From Phoebastria nigripes (lineage: Eukaryota > Chordata > Aves > Procellariiformes > Diomedeidae), in the NCBI GenBank assembly GCA_035582835.1, contig JAYKAV010001289.1:203910-267909 (forward strand): DNA of 64,000 nt, read 5' to 3'. Shown here one piece after another: positions 1 through 14,728 of this stretch. The notes beneath the pieces are model-generated. The model was not told where the DNA came from. It did no database searches and worked only from the letters and a program-made list of their open reading frames with translations. Every line of letters starts with the position of its first letter. The stretch's first letter is position 1. Both the position numbers and the translations under genes were made by a program.

Positions 1-3000
1 AAAAGGCCACATTTAACATCTTAGCTATTTAAAGGCCATATTTACATGACTGTCGCATTACATTGGCCTCTTTCCTGCACATTCTTCTTGACTTACTTTA
101 AGGACCAGCACTAAAATAGCTGAGGAAAGCAAATGTCAACTATGTCCTGAAATTTATATGTGTGAGAGAATTGGAATAAGTAGAAATGTAATATATTGTT
201 TACTGTACTGAGTGCCCTCTGTTCTCTAAAGGTCAAAAGCATTGTAACCTTAGAGTTACAGTTTCTGATTGTTCCCAGGGTTAAATACATTATCAAAATT
301 AATGGTTCAAACCCCTCAACCTTCAGATATATGAGTATTCATGCCTCCATCTGCTGAACTGTTCAACTAAAAATAGCATTCTTTGGCCTTCCCTCTACTA
401 ATATTGTGCCCCTGAGGCAGGCTATGCAATGCTTCAGCAGCGCACTGGATCCGCACCCAGTGGTATAACAAAAGGTCATTTACTTTTTCTGTAATTAGAA
501 GAGAGTATGGAGGAGTAGGGTGAGATGGGAGGGGAGAAAAGAAATAGACAAATATGTGTTTAGTTAAAATTTAATTTTTTTTAAATGGATTATAAAAACG
601 TCAGACTTCAAGAACACAGCTGCAACTATAGTTAAGACTTGCCAAGGTTCATTAGTAGTATAAGCGATAAATTTTGAAGGACAAATTACACAAACAGTTT
701 GGGTAAAGAGTTATGAACGAAAGCTTTTTTGTTTTGCTTTTTTTCCTAGAGGTCACTTTGTTTAGGAATAACTCCAGCTAGCATCATTGTAGTGCTTCCA
801 TTTCTATCAACAGTTTATCAGTCGTGGTTGAGAGAGTTGCGACATTTCCTTATTTACCGCATAGACTGCTTTGTAGAAATATCTAAGAATGAAGGCAGAT
901 TTTTTTAAACAATAAAGAGCATGTAGTAACATTCCTTGTTTGAAAGTAAGGACATATATGTGCCACCTCTGCCACCACTGAGACTTCCCAGTAACTAGGT
1001 TACTGCTACCAGAACCATGAGACCTGGGAAAATCCATTTCATGATCAAGTTCACTCATTTAGCAAGATTACTGGGCACACATATCTAGAATCAGTTAATA
1101 TCAGTACAATCATTTGACAACTAGGGAAAAAAATCAGGGAAACAGGAAAGGGGAGAAAGTCCGGAGAAGGTGGGTATAAAAAAGAGGAGAAAAGGGAAAA
1201 TTATTGACAGGTTTTACTGTTCACACTGATTAATTAAAGCAACACGCTTTTGTTACACACATGCATCAGAATTGGTTCACACACCACTATGCATACCTGC
1301 TACAGGTGTATTTGGTAATATATCTGTAAACTATTTAGCAGAAGGTTGATTTGACGGGATTCACTCACAGTTGTTTGAAGCTGGAGGGGTGAACAGAAAT
1401 AGCTTGGTCCTCCTTCTTAGACCATACCTAGAGAACTGTTCTCTCATCAGCAAGACCCTCCCTCACGCCGAGAGTCCTAACAAGGCTTGGTCCTATCACA
1501 CATATTATTTAAATCTTGGCCAAGTTGTTGAGGAAACTGGTGAGATGGGGCTGAGCTGCCAATGGGAAGTGTGGAACACAGAGTTTTAAGTCTTTTTCTC
1601 AACAACATCATCAATGCCACCTTCATGAGATCAGTATACAGATAAAGAAGCTATCTGATGTCAACCCAATGCAGAGCAAGCCACCACTTCAGGAACACGG
1701 ACTGGCATAAACATGTGGTAATTACTACTTTCTTTCAGGATACTCAAAGCTACAACTGAATATTAATGGTATTTTACCACTAGCTGATCAATGTGATGCA
1801 AAATCTTAAGAGTAGATGGGTCAAACAGGTCTGTTGCTGAAGGAGAACTTTTTTTTTTTTTTTTTTTTTTTAAATGCAAAGCCCATGAGAGTGAAACTAG
1901 TTACTTGAGAAATTCCTAGATATGATTTCAATAAAGTTTTTTAACTCACAGAGATACACAATCCACTAGTGAACACAGACATCCAATTCTGAGAAAATAA
2001 TACATTTTGATACCAATGTGCTAAATAGCTTGAATAAGATGGGCAAATCATTAATTACAAATTGCCCACTGGAGAAACATCCTCTGTGGAATAATTGCTA
2101 TTGTTACATGATGTACTTGGGAGTAAATTGTTTTCTGTGCTATTAGATTCAGAGCTTCCATAGAAGTTGTCCTAACACACATAAAGATGAGAACACAAAA
2201 TTGCTGCTAACTTCTACCTGAAGCATGATCATCCCAAAAAAGCGTAAGTGAAAAAAGAGGAGAGATTGTAAGATTGAAGCTGACAGAATTTCCACTGCAG
2301 CTGGATATGGATCATGGAATATAATTTTGGAACTAACAATAATGCCCTGGTAAAGTTGAAATGTTAGAGCTACTGCAAAGCTTTTTTAATTGAAACAGCT
2401 TTCCCTCCCCAAGTTCTTCAAACACAGATATCACACACACACTCACATGTAGAAACAAAACCAAACCTGCAATGAATTAGCTATTTCTCCCACTGGCTGA
2501 AAGGAACAGAGATTAGTTTTGTGATCAGTATTTTTAAGCACTTGGGAAATACTCAGATACCATGGTCACAGCATTCATGTAAATAAATAAGTGGGTGGGG
2601 TGCATGGAAGAAAGGAAGCAAAACAGAGAACGGGGGAAGGGAAGCAAAGATGGAAAAATGAGCTGAAATGCTACACCCCTAACAGTCTTCATGACGCATC
2701 AGGTATAACAACAAATTCCCTCCAACAAACACACCCAAATAAGTGTTCATTTAGGGAACACTTAGGGAATTTACACAAAGAGAATATTAATATTAGGAGC
2801 AAATAAAATTTAGTTCAGCCAATTTGACAATCAGATGAGCAGGTACCAACTGAAGATTAAGTACTCTATTACTTAAGCTTTTATGACCATGAAACATTAA
2901 AAGTTTTGAAATCCTATAAAGGTGAAATAAAACAGAAAGGGGGGGAACAAACAAAAAAACTCTTTTACAACAAATATATCTGAAGGGAAATTCTGGCCCC

Positions 3001-4624
3001 TCAAGCACTCAAATATTTCTGAATATATTAGCACCACTTTCTTTGCTGGTTGTTTTCTTTTCTCTCTAATTGCGCTCGTCGTGTTTAACAGCTCAGTCTA
3101 TCATTTCTGCAAATTAATGAAATTGCACTATTGCTGTAGGTTCTGATCAAGGCTGATGTGCAAATAGATCTGTGGGTCGAGCTACAAATAGATCTTGTAA
3201 AAGAAAAGAATCGGGAATATCTGTGGTTTAGATCCTGTTTCTTTTGCATTTAAACAGTTTTTATCCTTTCCTGCCTTACAGTCTTGTGTAGGCTCACTAT
3301 TTTTCAAAGGTAGCAAAAATAGTCTTTCTATTCACAAAGCTGATTTCTGAAGTATTTTCTCAGCTAAAGCTAATGAGACTTTTGCTTCAATAAGTATTCA
3401 AATACAGATTTTCAAAGGATACCTGCTATTTTTCCTTTTGAAAAACTCCCCTTTGGTTTGAAGCCTGTCCAAGGTACAGTCTTAACATAATACTATCATG
3501 ACCCAGAAGTATTTTTGGGAGATCTTTCCCTGCAGTGTCAGGGTGTTCTCTTTTCAAGTTTTGATTGTAGGTTAGGTCAGACATAAGCTTAAGGGGTGTT
3601 TTTCACCAGTTCTGGAGCATCAATGAACAGTGAGTTCTGGTCCCATTCTCACTTATCCTAAGTTAACTTGGCAAGAAGAATATCAGCACTGGGTAAAGAC
3701 GAGAGGATTTTTAATTTGCTTTGGTCCCTCTGGAAAATGATATAATTGCAGAAGGGTGAGCAAAGTAGATATTTGGATATTAACATGGCATTACTTTGCT
3801 GCTCTAGGCACAATTTATTCCTACTTCGCATCTGAACCTAACTCTAACCTAACTCAAACAGGGGTTTCAAAGGTTTACTTGCAAATAGTTACATGCATCT
3901 TTAATGGCCTTTCCTCTCATGTTCACTGTCACTTCCTTTCCACACATTTTAACTCTGAAAGCTTTTGACTGTTTCTTAATTATTTATGACATTGTTGTGT
4001 CTTTTCTTGTGAAATTAAAAACTTCTTGCCACAAAAAGCTAGCTAATAATATGGCACATAAATCTTACTTTTACAACATTTCATTCTATATATGCCAAAA
4101 ATAAATAAATGACCAAACCAGGCTCCTGACCATGCTTGGCATCTGACCAGCTTAATGCATGGAAAGGTTGAGATTACCTAAATACAGAAGCTGAAAGAGT
4201 TTGCAATTTATTGTATTGTCAGCACCGCACTGTCTGAAAAAAAGACAAAACCCCAGTGACACACATGTTTTGATACACTCACTGCTCCAATTAAAGGTAG
4301 TGCACTGCAGCTACAGGGAAAGACTAAATGAAATAAAGTACAAAAATATCTTTGAACGTATCTCCCATCAACTGGTCATATAATTAAACAAATACCATTA
4401 ACTCTGCTGATATAAAACACACGGAACAATGTCTTTCACTCACAGTATCAAGGTTGGCCGCACGTTGCTATATTTGCAGTACCGTAAGTACATAAGGTGT
4501 TAATCCTCCTGGGCTGTGCTCAAAAATTATTTAACATTCAGACTATTATTTAGCATACAGCTGGTTAGCAGTTTTCCCCTAAAATGTTGGCTTCCATCCC
4601 ACATTTTTTTGTTCTGGCACATAC
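1..4624 (-). other. SOX6: Partial SOX6 intron downstream of exon D
   Basis: Intron sequence after exon D. It contains purine-rich plus-strand stretches at about 506-548 and 1133-1200, a T23 run at 1849-1871 and otherwise AT-rich sequence. No downstream SOX6 exon was found. The block at about 3060-3220 keeps several CpGs and homeobox/POU-like motifs (TAATTG, TGCAAATTAATG) and is repeat-free, but nothing more can be claimed. Confidence 0.85.
1849..1871. repeat. Poly-T tract (T23)
   Basis: Twenty-three consecutive T on the plus strand, the longest homopolymer in the window. Its length may be unreliable in the assembly. Confidence 0.92.
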
Positions 4625-4704
4625 CTGGAGCTGTAAAGGGCTGAGTCCAGAAGCAGCAGCAGCTGCCATTGTTGATGGAATGAACTGCACAGGGTAGTTA
4701 TCAC
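4625..4704 (-). CDS. SOX6: SOX6 coding exon D: linker with Ala run
   Basis: This 80-nt exon completes the split Gly codon and encodes [12 protein letters not shown], five alanines and SGLSPLQLQ, ending in phase 0. The acceptor is CCCGACAG|GTG and the donor CCAG|GTATGT. The segment belongs to the region between the coiled coil and the HMG box. [12 protein letters not shown] is SOX6-like; SOX5 has a related but different stretch. The next SOX6 residues were not found in the remaining 4.6 kb, so the following exon lies outside the window. If the downstream intron were retained, translation would add about 19 residues before a stop at about 4565. Confidence 0.97.
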
Positions 4705-6281
4705 CTGTCGGGAGAACAATGCGTGCAGGTTCAGACAATGAGCAGAGAATAGCAGCAGACAAGTGCAAACATGGACCTAGGATTGCCTGTGCTCCACAAC
4801 ACTCCTCTAAGCCTAAACATCTGCAAAAACAAAAGGCTTCGCTGGGCACGGACTTGCCATGCTCCCTTGGAACTTTTTTGTTAGCAGATAGCTGGTAGGC
4901 AAACTGGCAAAACATAAATGTGATACTCGTGATTTTCATTTTCAAAAGCAAATGTTCAAATCAAGCATGTAAGCTTGGGCACAAAATGGGCCTTAAGGCC
5001 ATAGGCACACAGACAAGATATCCCAGGAAATCCCAGTGGTTCCCAGAAGAAAAAAATTGTTGTCGCCACATGTTTCTTAAAACAGGAGAAATTTGTTATA
5101 ACCCAAGAAATTTCAGCCCTGTTTAATGCAGGGTGATTTCTTTTCAGTATTGAGTGGCTCTTTCCTGGGAAAGCTACCTAGTTGGCTCAACAGAGGTTGA
5201 GGTTGTTTCTTGTTTTGCTTTGAGGTTCTCTGTCTTGGGACAACTCCTTTAAGGTAGTCATAGAGAAAAATAAAATTAAATCACTTTTAAATATAGCTCG
5301 AAATATAATTTTAACTTTCTCTTACATCTGGGACCGTACTGAAGTTGATAGATTACGTGGTTGTTCACTTACATGAAGATTCAGGCACTAAAATTTCTGT
5401 GTTCTGTTCACTGGAGACTGAAAACATGTGCCCTCTGCATTGAGGGGACAACAAATACTCCAGAAAATAAGCAATACTATTGATCCGAAAGAAGCATTGC
5501 AATGTTATAGCATCTATGGGCGTTCCCACTTCTGAGCCACTGCAACAATGCATCACACAGTGCCATTGAGACTCTTAGTCAATGTAAAGAATGAAGGAAA
5601 GCTGAAATAGTTTAGCAGTGTAATCTGTAATGTAAAAATTAATACAGTGATGGATAAATTACACAGTAACTATGATTTAATGGAATATCACTTTGGCTCA
5701 AGCTTCTTATTTAAAGTCAGTGTTATGTACTATCTGTAGGCTACATTTTAACAGGCTGCTCCTCTGTACATTTTTGAGATTTACTATAATCAGTNAGTTT
5801 TACATGAACTTTTCCACACTGAAAGCAGAATGTAGCAATGAGGGAAAATACAGAAATCCAAAATAATATAATCAGGACATTCCGACAGTTAGATTTTTTT
5901 TGTCAACCCCCTCAAATAAATAACAATAGCTGAAGTCTTTGCAGTCACTGGATTCCTCAGAACTCTCCCTTTTTACCACCTGAAGTGCTATTGTATTCAG
6001 CTCCGTTTAAATGTTCAGTTCTTTCACTTTTTTAATAAATTGTACATGTCTAATCCACAAGGTCTCTTTGCATCATATCCATAATACCTCATCAGACCAT
6101 TGAGCACAGTATGCGCTTGTACACAGTCCAGTAACAATTGGATTCTGATTGCATATGGAGCTCTGCTACAATGCATTCACTAACACTATATTGTACTGGT
6201 GTCCTATGGAGTAATGTTCAAAATATCTCCTCTTATTTTCCCCCTTCCATGAGGTTGATTTTAGTTTGCAATGATGTTGGG

Positions 6282-6313
6282 GTTTTTTTTGTTGTTTTTT
6301 TTTTTTTTTTTTT
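6282..6313. repeat. T-rich tract
   Basis: T runs interrupted by two G, ending in a 19-T run. In the SOX6 transcript this is an A-rich segment. Confidence 0.9.
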
Positions 6314-6818
6314 AAAAACAGGCAACAAAAAAACCCTAGATACTTTTCTTAAAGTACTAAAGCTGTCTCTTTATGGTTAAATAATTCTACTCATCTCCTT
6401 GATATTTATATGAAATTAGCTGAATAAATAAGATCCTAATCTAAGTTAAATAATGTTCCTTTCAGAAATATCTTACAAGGTTTTAAAAAAATCACAAAGA
6501 TGTTGAATTAATGATGCTTTAAATGGGGGGGGAAAATAACCATCCGAGTTATCAGCATGGACTGCCTTGCAGAACATTTCGGAGGCATTCTTTCTTTAAA
6601 TATCATGAATTATTCATTCCTGTTTCACACAGCAATCTCTTCTTTCTCCCTCCCCCTCCACATACACTTTTTAAGTTCAATACCAGTTGCTTTATTTGTA
6701 CTAAAACATTTTCCATGTCAAACATATTTTTAAAAAAATCAAACTCTAAAAGAATTCCCTGCGGCACTCCTTTTTCACAGCTGTCATGCTCCTATGGTTT
6801 GAAATAGCCAGATATTTT

Positions 6819-6859
6819 ATATATACACACACACACACACATGCACACGCGCACACACA
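6819..6859. repeat. (CA)n microsatellite
   Basis: A TATATA lead-in followed by about nine perfect CA units and further interrupted CA/CG units. The CG dinucleotides within it suggest an old, mutating repeat. Confidence 0.92.
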
Positions 6860-8010
6860 GAGTTTTTGGCTTCACAGTTAATTTAATAGTATCTCTACCA
6901 CACCCTATAGTGTTCTCTTGCTCACCTGCTGGCTACAGTTCTTTCTTTTGTTACAGGAAAAATAATTTTACAGTTATGCCATTTATTTGTTATTAAAACA
7001 TAATACTGTCCCTTTCCCCCCCTCATTTTAACATGTTAAATTATGGCTGAATCCTGGTATGTTAGCACTATCTTTGTGCTGAGAACAAAAATTAATAGTC
7101 TCTCAGCTCTGGAGTACTTTGCTGACACCAAGCAGTAAAAGCAGAGCAAAGGTACTTTTTTCTCCCTTGAGGAAACTGAGCACGCAGGGAATGGACTGGT
7201 TTTAATTTTTAATTACAGAAGGTACATATTTCCCCCTCTCCTTTTGTCGGTGCAAGAATGGATCAAGAAGCTTCTCAGTAGCTGTCTTGGAAAGAAATCA
7301 GTCAATGTATTGTAGCAATTTTTTTCAAATTTGTTTCTCGATTTGGAATGCTTACGTGAGGATCCATTCTTTTAAATTTGTACAAAAGGCAGCAGAACAT
7401 GTTCAAACAGGTCTGCTTCAGGTACCGGTGTGTGCTGGCCTTTGATAACCAGGAGTGAGAAGAATGCCGGAAGAAGAAAATCTGTCATGTTTTGCAAACT
7501 GATCTCTTCAATCTCCTTGCTGTGCTGATTGTCTATTTACATTTGGCTGCTGTTGTTTATATATAAATTGGTGTTTACAAGCCGTAGAAAAGTATGCCAG
7601 ACTTCTGTTTCATTTGTCAGGTTGAGCAACATTTCCAAATGAATAAAAGCAGCAAGCAATTGTACCGTGCTATTCTACATAGAAATAACATAAATGTTTC
7701 TTTTCATCTTGGATGAAGTGATAAAGCTTAGTGGACTTTATTTATAGGATGTATGGACTTACTTTCCAGATCAAGGCTTTTTGAGCTGTGAGGAAAGAAG
7801 GATGTCTGGCTCTTGTGAGACTCAGGGTAGGGGGAAGGTGTTGCTTTATTACCCATCTTTCCTAAAGCACAACTGTAAGACACAAGCTGACTCTCCTCAT
7901 CTGACTTACAAAGCTTTCGGTTTGATGATGGTTTCCCCATTTTGGGATTGTAACTTAAAATCTGTCTCTTCATGCATGGATCTCAAACTGCCACTTGCAC
8001 ACTCTCCATG

Positions 8011-8090
8011 TGGAATCACAGAACAACAGGAAACAGAAGAGATGTGAGAGATCACAAACTCCAGGGCCCTACCCTCCCAGGCATAATGAA
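8011..8090 (+). mobile_element. Possible CR1 LINE 3'-end relic
   Basis: TGGAATCACAGAACAACAGG, then GAGATGTGAGAGATCACAAA and CTCCAGGGCCCTACCCTCCC, loosely follow the CR1 3' pattern 'gaatcatagaa...ggttggaagggacctcaggagatcatctagtccaaccccc'. No terminal octamer repeat is visible and the match is weak. Confidence 0.3.
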
Positions 8091-11000
8091 CAGACCGAGG
8101 AAAGTGTGCCTCTCCTCAGGGTGTTGTCGGGATACAGCAAGGATACGGATGCCCACTCCTGCAGTATTCCCACACAGGGCACACATTTTGTTTGTGCAGC
8201 AGCATCAGGATTGAGAAAGATGTTAACAGAGGTAACTGGCTAAGGCAATACTATGGAGCATCTCCTCTGTCCGATGACACTACCTCAGTTCTGCCTTTGT
8301 TCTGAGCAGGGTTTGCCACAACACTGCCTTACTGCCATCCTCATGTCGCAGCAAAATCAGTTGCCCCAACAATTGTCTGTCTGTGGGTAAGGAACTTCAG
8401 TGCAAAATCCCAGTTGAAAACATTCAGCTGCCTACTACCACTTCCAGCTCTTACCTCAACATTTAGGAGTGAGGCACATATGGATTGCTACAACAAATCC
8501 TGAGGTTACAGATTCTTTGTTCCAACTAGTAAAACCCAACAGGGAACACATGACAGACTTTAACTCAGTCCTGGGGAATTTCCATTAGAAACAAGACTCA
8601 TGCAGCACCTCTGCCATGCAAAGATACACGGCCAACTCGGTACACAGTTGATTTGATGTACGCTTTCTGTTCTCACCTGCCAAGAGGAACAGCAGCCTAC
8701 TGAAAATAGAGTACTGTGCTATGTAAAATTTAAACCACCTTACAGCTTTAGGAAAAACTTCTGAAAGGCCTGTTCCAAATGGAAACTGCAATGATGGATA
8801 TCAGTGAAAACGAGCAGGTCTAAGATGATGTTAGTTATGTGGATTAGCTACTGTAATCAAGGAGTTTAATTAGTTTGATGACAAATATCTCACAGTATTG
8901 GAATGTTCTGAGGTCCAGCCAGATGACAATAAGCCTGACAGTTTTGTTTGTCGTGCTTTACCTAATTTTACTTTCATTGATTTCAAAGGAGTTACTGTTG
9001 ATTTGCCCCANTGCAAGTAGGAACAGAACCAGGCCAAAATGTTGGCTCCGTTGCTCACTATTTTTGCCACCAGCCTAGGAAAACAGTCTCCATTTTCACA
9101 TTTCATTGTATTGCTAGCATAGCAAAATCTCTTGTAAATTATTTTTGTGTACAAAGCAGAATGACCTAGGTAGGCAGACAGGAGTTGTTTCTTAGCCATT
9201 CTAATCATGGTCTTTATATACTTTACGTATGAAATATGAAGAAATGCTTTGAAAATACACTGCAGCATATCACTCTACAAACCCTTTTAAATAGAGGCTT
9301 ACAATCTCCATACCTCAGTGTCTCTATTTTCAATAATCTTTTTCAGAGATACTTTCCACATCTGGTAAAGAACTGATATAATACAAAATATTTGCAGAAG
9401 ACTATCAAGCAAAAGTGATCATTCATTTCCAAGTCACATGGACTGCCGTTATGCAGCCAGCATGGAGAGCGGCCCTCCCACTCTCTGCTCAGAGCAAACT
9501 GTAGCTCTGTTTGAGCTCTGCTCAAAGTATGGTCTGGCTCCTGCCCAGCGTTACTCTATATCTTTACTCTGTCGTCATCCTACTTCCCCATTCCTTCTTA
9601 GCCACAAAACTTGGAGGAAGTAATACTTTAGGCACTGCAAGATGGAGGAGGGAACAGTCTTCCTCCTTATCCCACTCACTGCCTTCTCCTCTTGACCCAG
9701 GGCACTAATGGGGACACGCTAATCACATTCAAGGCTGCTCCAGCCCACTAACTTTTTTCTGGATGCATGTGGTTGGTTAAGTGAAGGGAAATTTGCACTG
9801 GGAGAGGAGGTATAATGGTACTTATGTTACCCACCAGTTCCAAGTAGTAAGTGTAGTGGTCACAGTCAGAAAGCCAGCGCAGTTGCTTTGCTGTACTAGG
9901 AATGTAAAATAATTATATTAACTGCGTAGCATCTCTGGGCAAGTATTAGCTTCCTAACAGCTGCCACTCTCAGCTTCCCACTGGAATAAGTGGCAACCCC
10001 CACAACCAGGTACTCTACGAGGCTCGTCAAGCGCCTGCAGGTCAATAGTCACAACAGTCATTTGAGATGCACAGCGCCCTAAAGTTTTAATTAATCCGGT
10101 ATACAGTATAAATACTGAAATATGTATAAAAAATTAATTAGGTGGTCTATGCAGCTCTGATTTCTCAATTAGTACTTACCATGCCGGAAAATTATATTAC
10201 ATGACTTTGAGATACATAAGGAAGCATAGGACTTTGGGGATTTTTTTTCTAATGTAATTATTACTTGTCATCAGCACTTGCTAACTTCGACCTGTTTCAC
10301 CTCCTAGAGCTCCAAAATATGGGGGGGAGAGCTACAGCCACCTCATGTTATAGATCCTGCCAGGCAGTAGGAAACTCTGTCATGTTGGGCTTTAATACAA
10401 ATCATAGCTGTACATCAGCAATTCCTCAAGTTTTCTATTCATAATGACTTTCTGAGCTCAGGAATTCAGAAGCAATTAAGGCATGTGCTGGAAGGGCCTC
10501 AGAACCTACTAAATTCTCCTCTCTTCTAGTGGTCCTTCCATTGAGGGCATAACCTAGTGTACTTTGTTATAGGAATACCATTTTCTTACTTCAAGGCACA
10601 GAGGTTAAGTGCAGATTTGCAACAGTACTCAGTAACTGCTATCTTGGCATTGAACTAAACAGCCATGAAATTGGTTCCCACCTAGCCCATGAAGATATAT
10701 CTGCATGGACGTGTGCACATAATCATACCCCAGCTTGTACACCAGGGCAGGACTTCTCATCTCGGCTGCACTGTCACACTAACACTGATACGCCACTTCC
10801 AAGTCAGAGCTGGCTTATATCTAGCCCATTTTGCAGGCAAAGCAAATTAAGTGACTGTGCACATAATATTTGACATTCCCTAAATGACACAGTCAGTTTC
10901 AAAAGTACTCAGTTCCCACAGCTCCTACTATTGAAATCCCTCTCACTGTATTTTCTGAATGTCAAGGAAAACTGGCAGTGTCAAAACTCAGTCTTGCCTA

Positions 11001-12434
11001 CATCAAACTAGAGTAAAATGAAATAGAAACTAAACAGGCAACCAAAAAGAAAATGGTAAGTATCTGAAGGGTTAATCCATCTCCTATCTTTCCTCAGAAG
11101 CTTGAGCAAGTCTAAACTGACAGTTCTAGAGGTGAAAGTTTCATTTCTCACAAAAGTAGAAAAGTACAGGTAGTAGCAGTCAAGTTCATAAATATTCCTC
11201 AGAAATGACTTTGAAGAACCCTCTCTATGAAAGAGTGTAGCTTAATCTCCAGTTTCATTAATTCCTTAACTACTGTGCCGAGAGTGCCAAAAATAGGAAT
11301 TAATCAATACCAAGTGTAGTTACGGCATGTTTTTTTATCATGATGTCTCTCCAACAGAAACTACTAACCTGCCCAGCTACCTTTGCCACACATGCTGTAG
11401 AATTTAATAAATATATTAAAAATACAAATATTCTCATTTCTTGCAAGCCACTGGGTATAATCAGATCATTGTGACTTCTGGTCTTTACTAGCATCAGCTG
11501 GATATAAACCACAGTAACATAATAGCAAACAGCTTAGCTGTGTTCTGAGATATCTAGGCCTTGATTTCTGCCTGACCTTCATCCTTTTAACATTTGTTAT
11601 AGATCTCTCTTTCTGCATTCTGGCAAGTAAAAAAATGCCCGAAAGCTGTATCACCTTCTGCTGTGAGGTCAATAGGATGACAGGTAAAGCAGTATAAGCT
11701 CAATAAATTGTTAGGATAGGTACTGTAAGGAACACTTTAGAATAAGTGCAGAAATCTGTTCTTGGGCAGGAAATCATGCTGGTACTCTTCTTCCCGAGTC
11801 ATTATTGTACCAAGTAGCCTACAGAGCCAAAATCAACACGACATGATTTGACATATCACCTTTCGGGGGGGAAGCACAACCAACAGCTTAATCGTTAATA
11901 GTCACTATTCAGAAAGCATCTCAGATTAAAATGGGAAAAGCAAGGAAACTAAAGCACATGCTTTCTCTTGTCTGTGAGAAGAAAGGTATCAGCCAGGGTG
12001 TTGTAGACAATTTCCATAACTGGCAACTCTTACGTCTTTGGAGATAGAATATTCTTCACTTTGGTCCCCAACTGTTGTGAGGTGGTGATGTGTGTGAATA
12101 ACCACCATCCTGTGCCATCTAGAGCCAGCTGCCTTTCAGAGCTCCATTAACTGGTTCCTGCATAAGGTGTGCCAGTTTGTCAAATTGGAAAAGAACTTTG
12201 GGATTTCTAAACCTGAAAATAAGAGAATAACTGGACAAAGATTCTGTGTTTAAAAAGGAATGTCTCTAGACTAAAGAGACAGAAGGGAGTGGGACTAACG
12301 GAAATGCTTGCTGAAATCCTGCTTGGCCTCACTTCATCTAATATTAAGTAAACTTGCTAGAAAAGATTTTAGATTCAACCTGGCTTTTAATTAGTATGCT
12401 GTTTACATCATCTATTATGAGGCTTTACTTTGGA

Positions 12435-12500
12435 TTTGACCCTGCTCCTGCTGCAGTCAACAGCAAAAACACCACTAACATCAGTGGGAGCAGGATCAAT
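12435..12500. repeat. Inverted-repeat relic
   Basis: TTTGACCCTGCTCCTGCTG and CAGTGGGAGCAGGATCAAT are near-perfect reverse complements (most of 18 positions match) around a degraded centre containing AGTCAACAGCAAAAACACCA. This matches the 'gatcctgctcccattgaagtcaatggcaaaactcccattgacttcagtgggagcaggatc' palindrome frequent in birds, turtles and crocodilians. Confidence 0.6.
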
Positions 12501-13388
12501 GTTTTACTTTGTACATTTCATATTTACTGTCAAAAAAAGAAACTGGTGTTTATGTTTTGTATTTATTAGTTATCAGGTTAATATGCTAAAGGCAGCTTGA
12601 CAGGGAATACTATTAATGAGAAAAATAAGGTTGCTGCTTCTGGACTGAGGTCACTCACAAAGAATGTACAAATGAAAATAAGGTTGACTTTTATTTACTT
12701 AACTATCTTCCTACATTGAATTCCTTTGGCAACGTGTCTTTAAACATTTAAAGCCCTGTTTACAAGGAGGCTCTGAAAGTAGCTTCAAACCATTATATCC
12801 CTAATTGAATTCCCCAGGAGTCCTGTAAACTCGGAGGAAAAAAGAAAGAAATCATAACATTTGCTAAATCATCTCAAAACATATTTCACTGCAAGGTTAT
12901 GTGACCTGTTACAAGTCTGAATGATGACTGGGATTGAACTACTGAAACCTTTTATTATTCAGATTGAAATCAAACAAAAAGTTGCCCATTTGAAGCCTGC
13001 TAATTAAATTATACTTCCTCTGACTTCTATCACTAATTAAGAGTAAGGATTTTGGCACAAAATACAAGTATACTGAAGATAACAGAATTAATTAAAAATA
13101 CGTAGCTTTTGTATAATGACACAGGGCAGACCAGATGCAAATTACTAGGCAAGTGGGCCAATATATTTAGAGCAAATGATTTTGTGGGAAGTAAAGGTAA
13201 AAAAAANCATGAAGTTCAATAAACAATATTCCATCCACCTCCTTCAAACCAGAAGTTTTTTTTTTTCAAGTGGAGTTCCAAAACTCCACATTATTTCCAC
13301 CCAGCTACACCTGTTGTGTAACATCATCTATATGAGACAGATCACACAAGAAGCTACAGTTAATATCTTAAAATGTTAAATAGCTTCA

Positions 13389-13531
<143 letters not shown>

Positions 13532-13764
13532 AAACAGAAGAGAGCCTCTGATCAGAAATAGCACAAATTTGTCTTGACAGGTATGTCTTCAGTACTGATA
13601 GTGTTCTTGTGTTCACACAGTCCCACAGAACCTTGGCCTTAATGTAATCCCTGCCAATTTCACATTATCACATCAAAGCCCTCACTAACATTGTTTTCCC
13701 TCAGTGTCAAAGGTGTAACAGTTTCAGTGAACTGCACGTTTTCCTACTTCTTCCTGGTTCTCTC

Positions 13765-13781
13765 TTTTTTTTTTTTTTTTT
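13765..13781. repeat. Poly-T tract (T17)
   Basis: Seventeen consecutive T on the plus strand, so an A run in the SOX6 transcript, about 240 nt upstream of exon C. Confidence 0.9.
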
Positions 13782-14714
13782 AATTAATATTCCCTGTCCT
13801 GGCACAAGGTAAAAAGGTACAAAACCTTTTTAATATACCATGGGTTCTTTAAAAAGAACAGTGGTACGTATTTCTATTAATTTTTCACAAGTTTTCTCAT
13901 CTTTGGTCACAGACAGCAGAGTGACAAGCATTTTAGAAGTAACCTAACACTACAGGAGCTACTTTGATGTTCAAATTTTAGTATCCTTAGGGTACTTTTA
14001 GTTCTGAGATCTTACAACATGGTATTGTTCATATATATACCAACAACTCAGGTATGTTATTTCAAAATCTCACCACAGTATTAAATAGTCTTCTAGTCAA
14101 CACCCCAGCTTTTAAGATTTAAGGCTCCAACATCTTGGCTCCCAATTAAACTAACATCCTTTGCCATACATACCTCACTATAACATATAAATTGCTTGTC
14201 TGTCTAAGCAGTTTTATAGCTTTACGCACTATCATGTAGCTTGGTAATTATGGAGCTGTATTCAGAGACTATTTCAGAATAAAACTTACTATATCAAATT
14301 TAATTTGACCTTAATAAATGTATCAAAAAGCACAAACATGCAAAAGCAAAAAATTCTTCACCTTATACCAGCATTAGTATTCAACATATAGAAAACAGGA
14401 GATGAGATAGAATCGTGTCTGTTAAATCCACATGTTAATTTCCTAGTTCCTTAATTTATGCTACATGTGTTTCAGAGACAGTGGCTAGGATCACAAAGAG
14501 TTTTTATCCATCATTCCTTAACCCCAGAAGTACCCAAGGGTTTGACTATGATTTTTCTAATTAGTAGTTAAGCAAACATATAATGGTTTATATATCAAAG
14601 CTAGTAAATGTAGGAAGACATTGGGTTTGTAGGCAGAAAAAAAATTTTGCCCTCATCCTACCATAAATCGGTGGCATTAAATACTATTAAAAAGTTAAAG
14701 CACACTTCAAGCAA

Positions 14715-14728
14715 TTTTTTTTTTTTTT
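14715..14728. repeat. Poly-T tract (T14)
   Basis: Fourteen consecutive T in the large intron. Confidence 0.9.

Noticed and set aside
1080..1200. Strong polypyrimidine tract and CCCTAG acceptor on the minus strand
   Set aside because: The sequence after the AG has early stops, no SOX6 similarity and no good donor, so it is at most a decoy site.
4545..4568. Minus-strand CAGCTGTATGCT, resembling the SOX6 'QLYAAQ' codons
   Set aside because: The match ends after four codons, is followed by a stop and has no acceptor; coincidence just after exon D.
4565..4951. Exon D read as a 128-residue stand-alone ORF
   Set aside because: Both ends are intronic; GT-AG sites at 4704 and 4625 delimit the real 80-nt exon in the expected phase.
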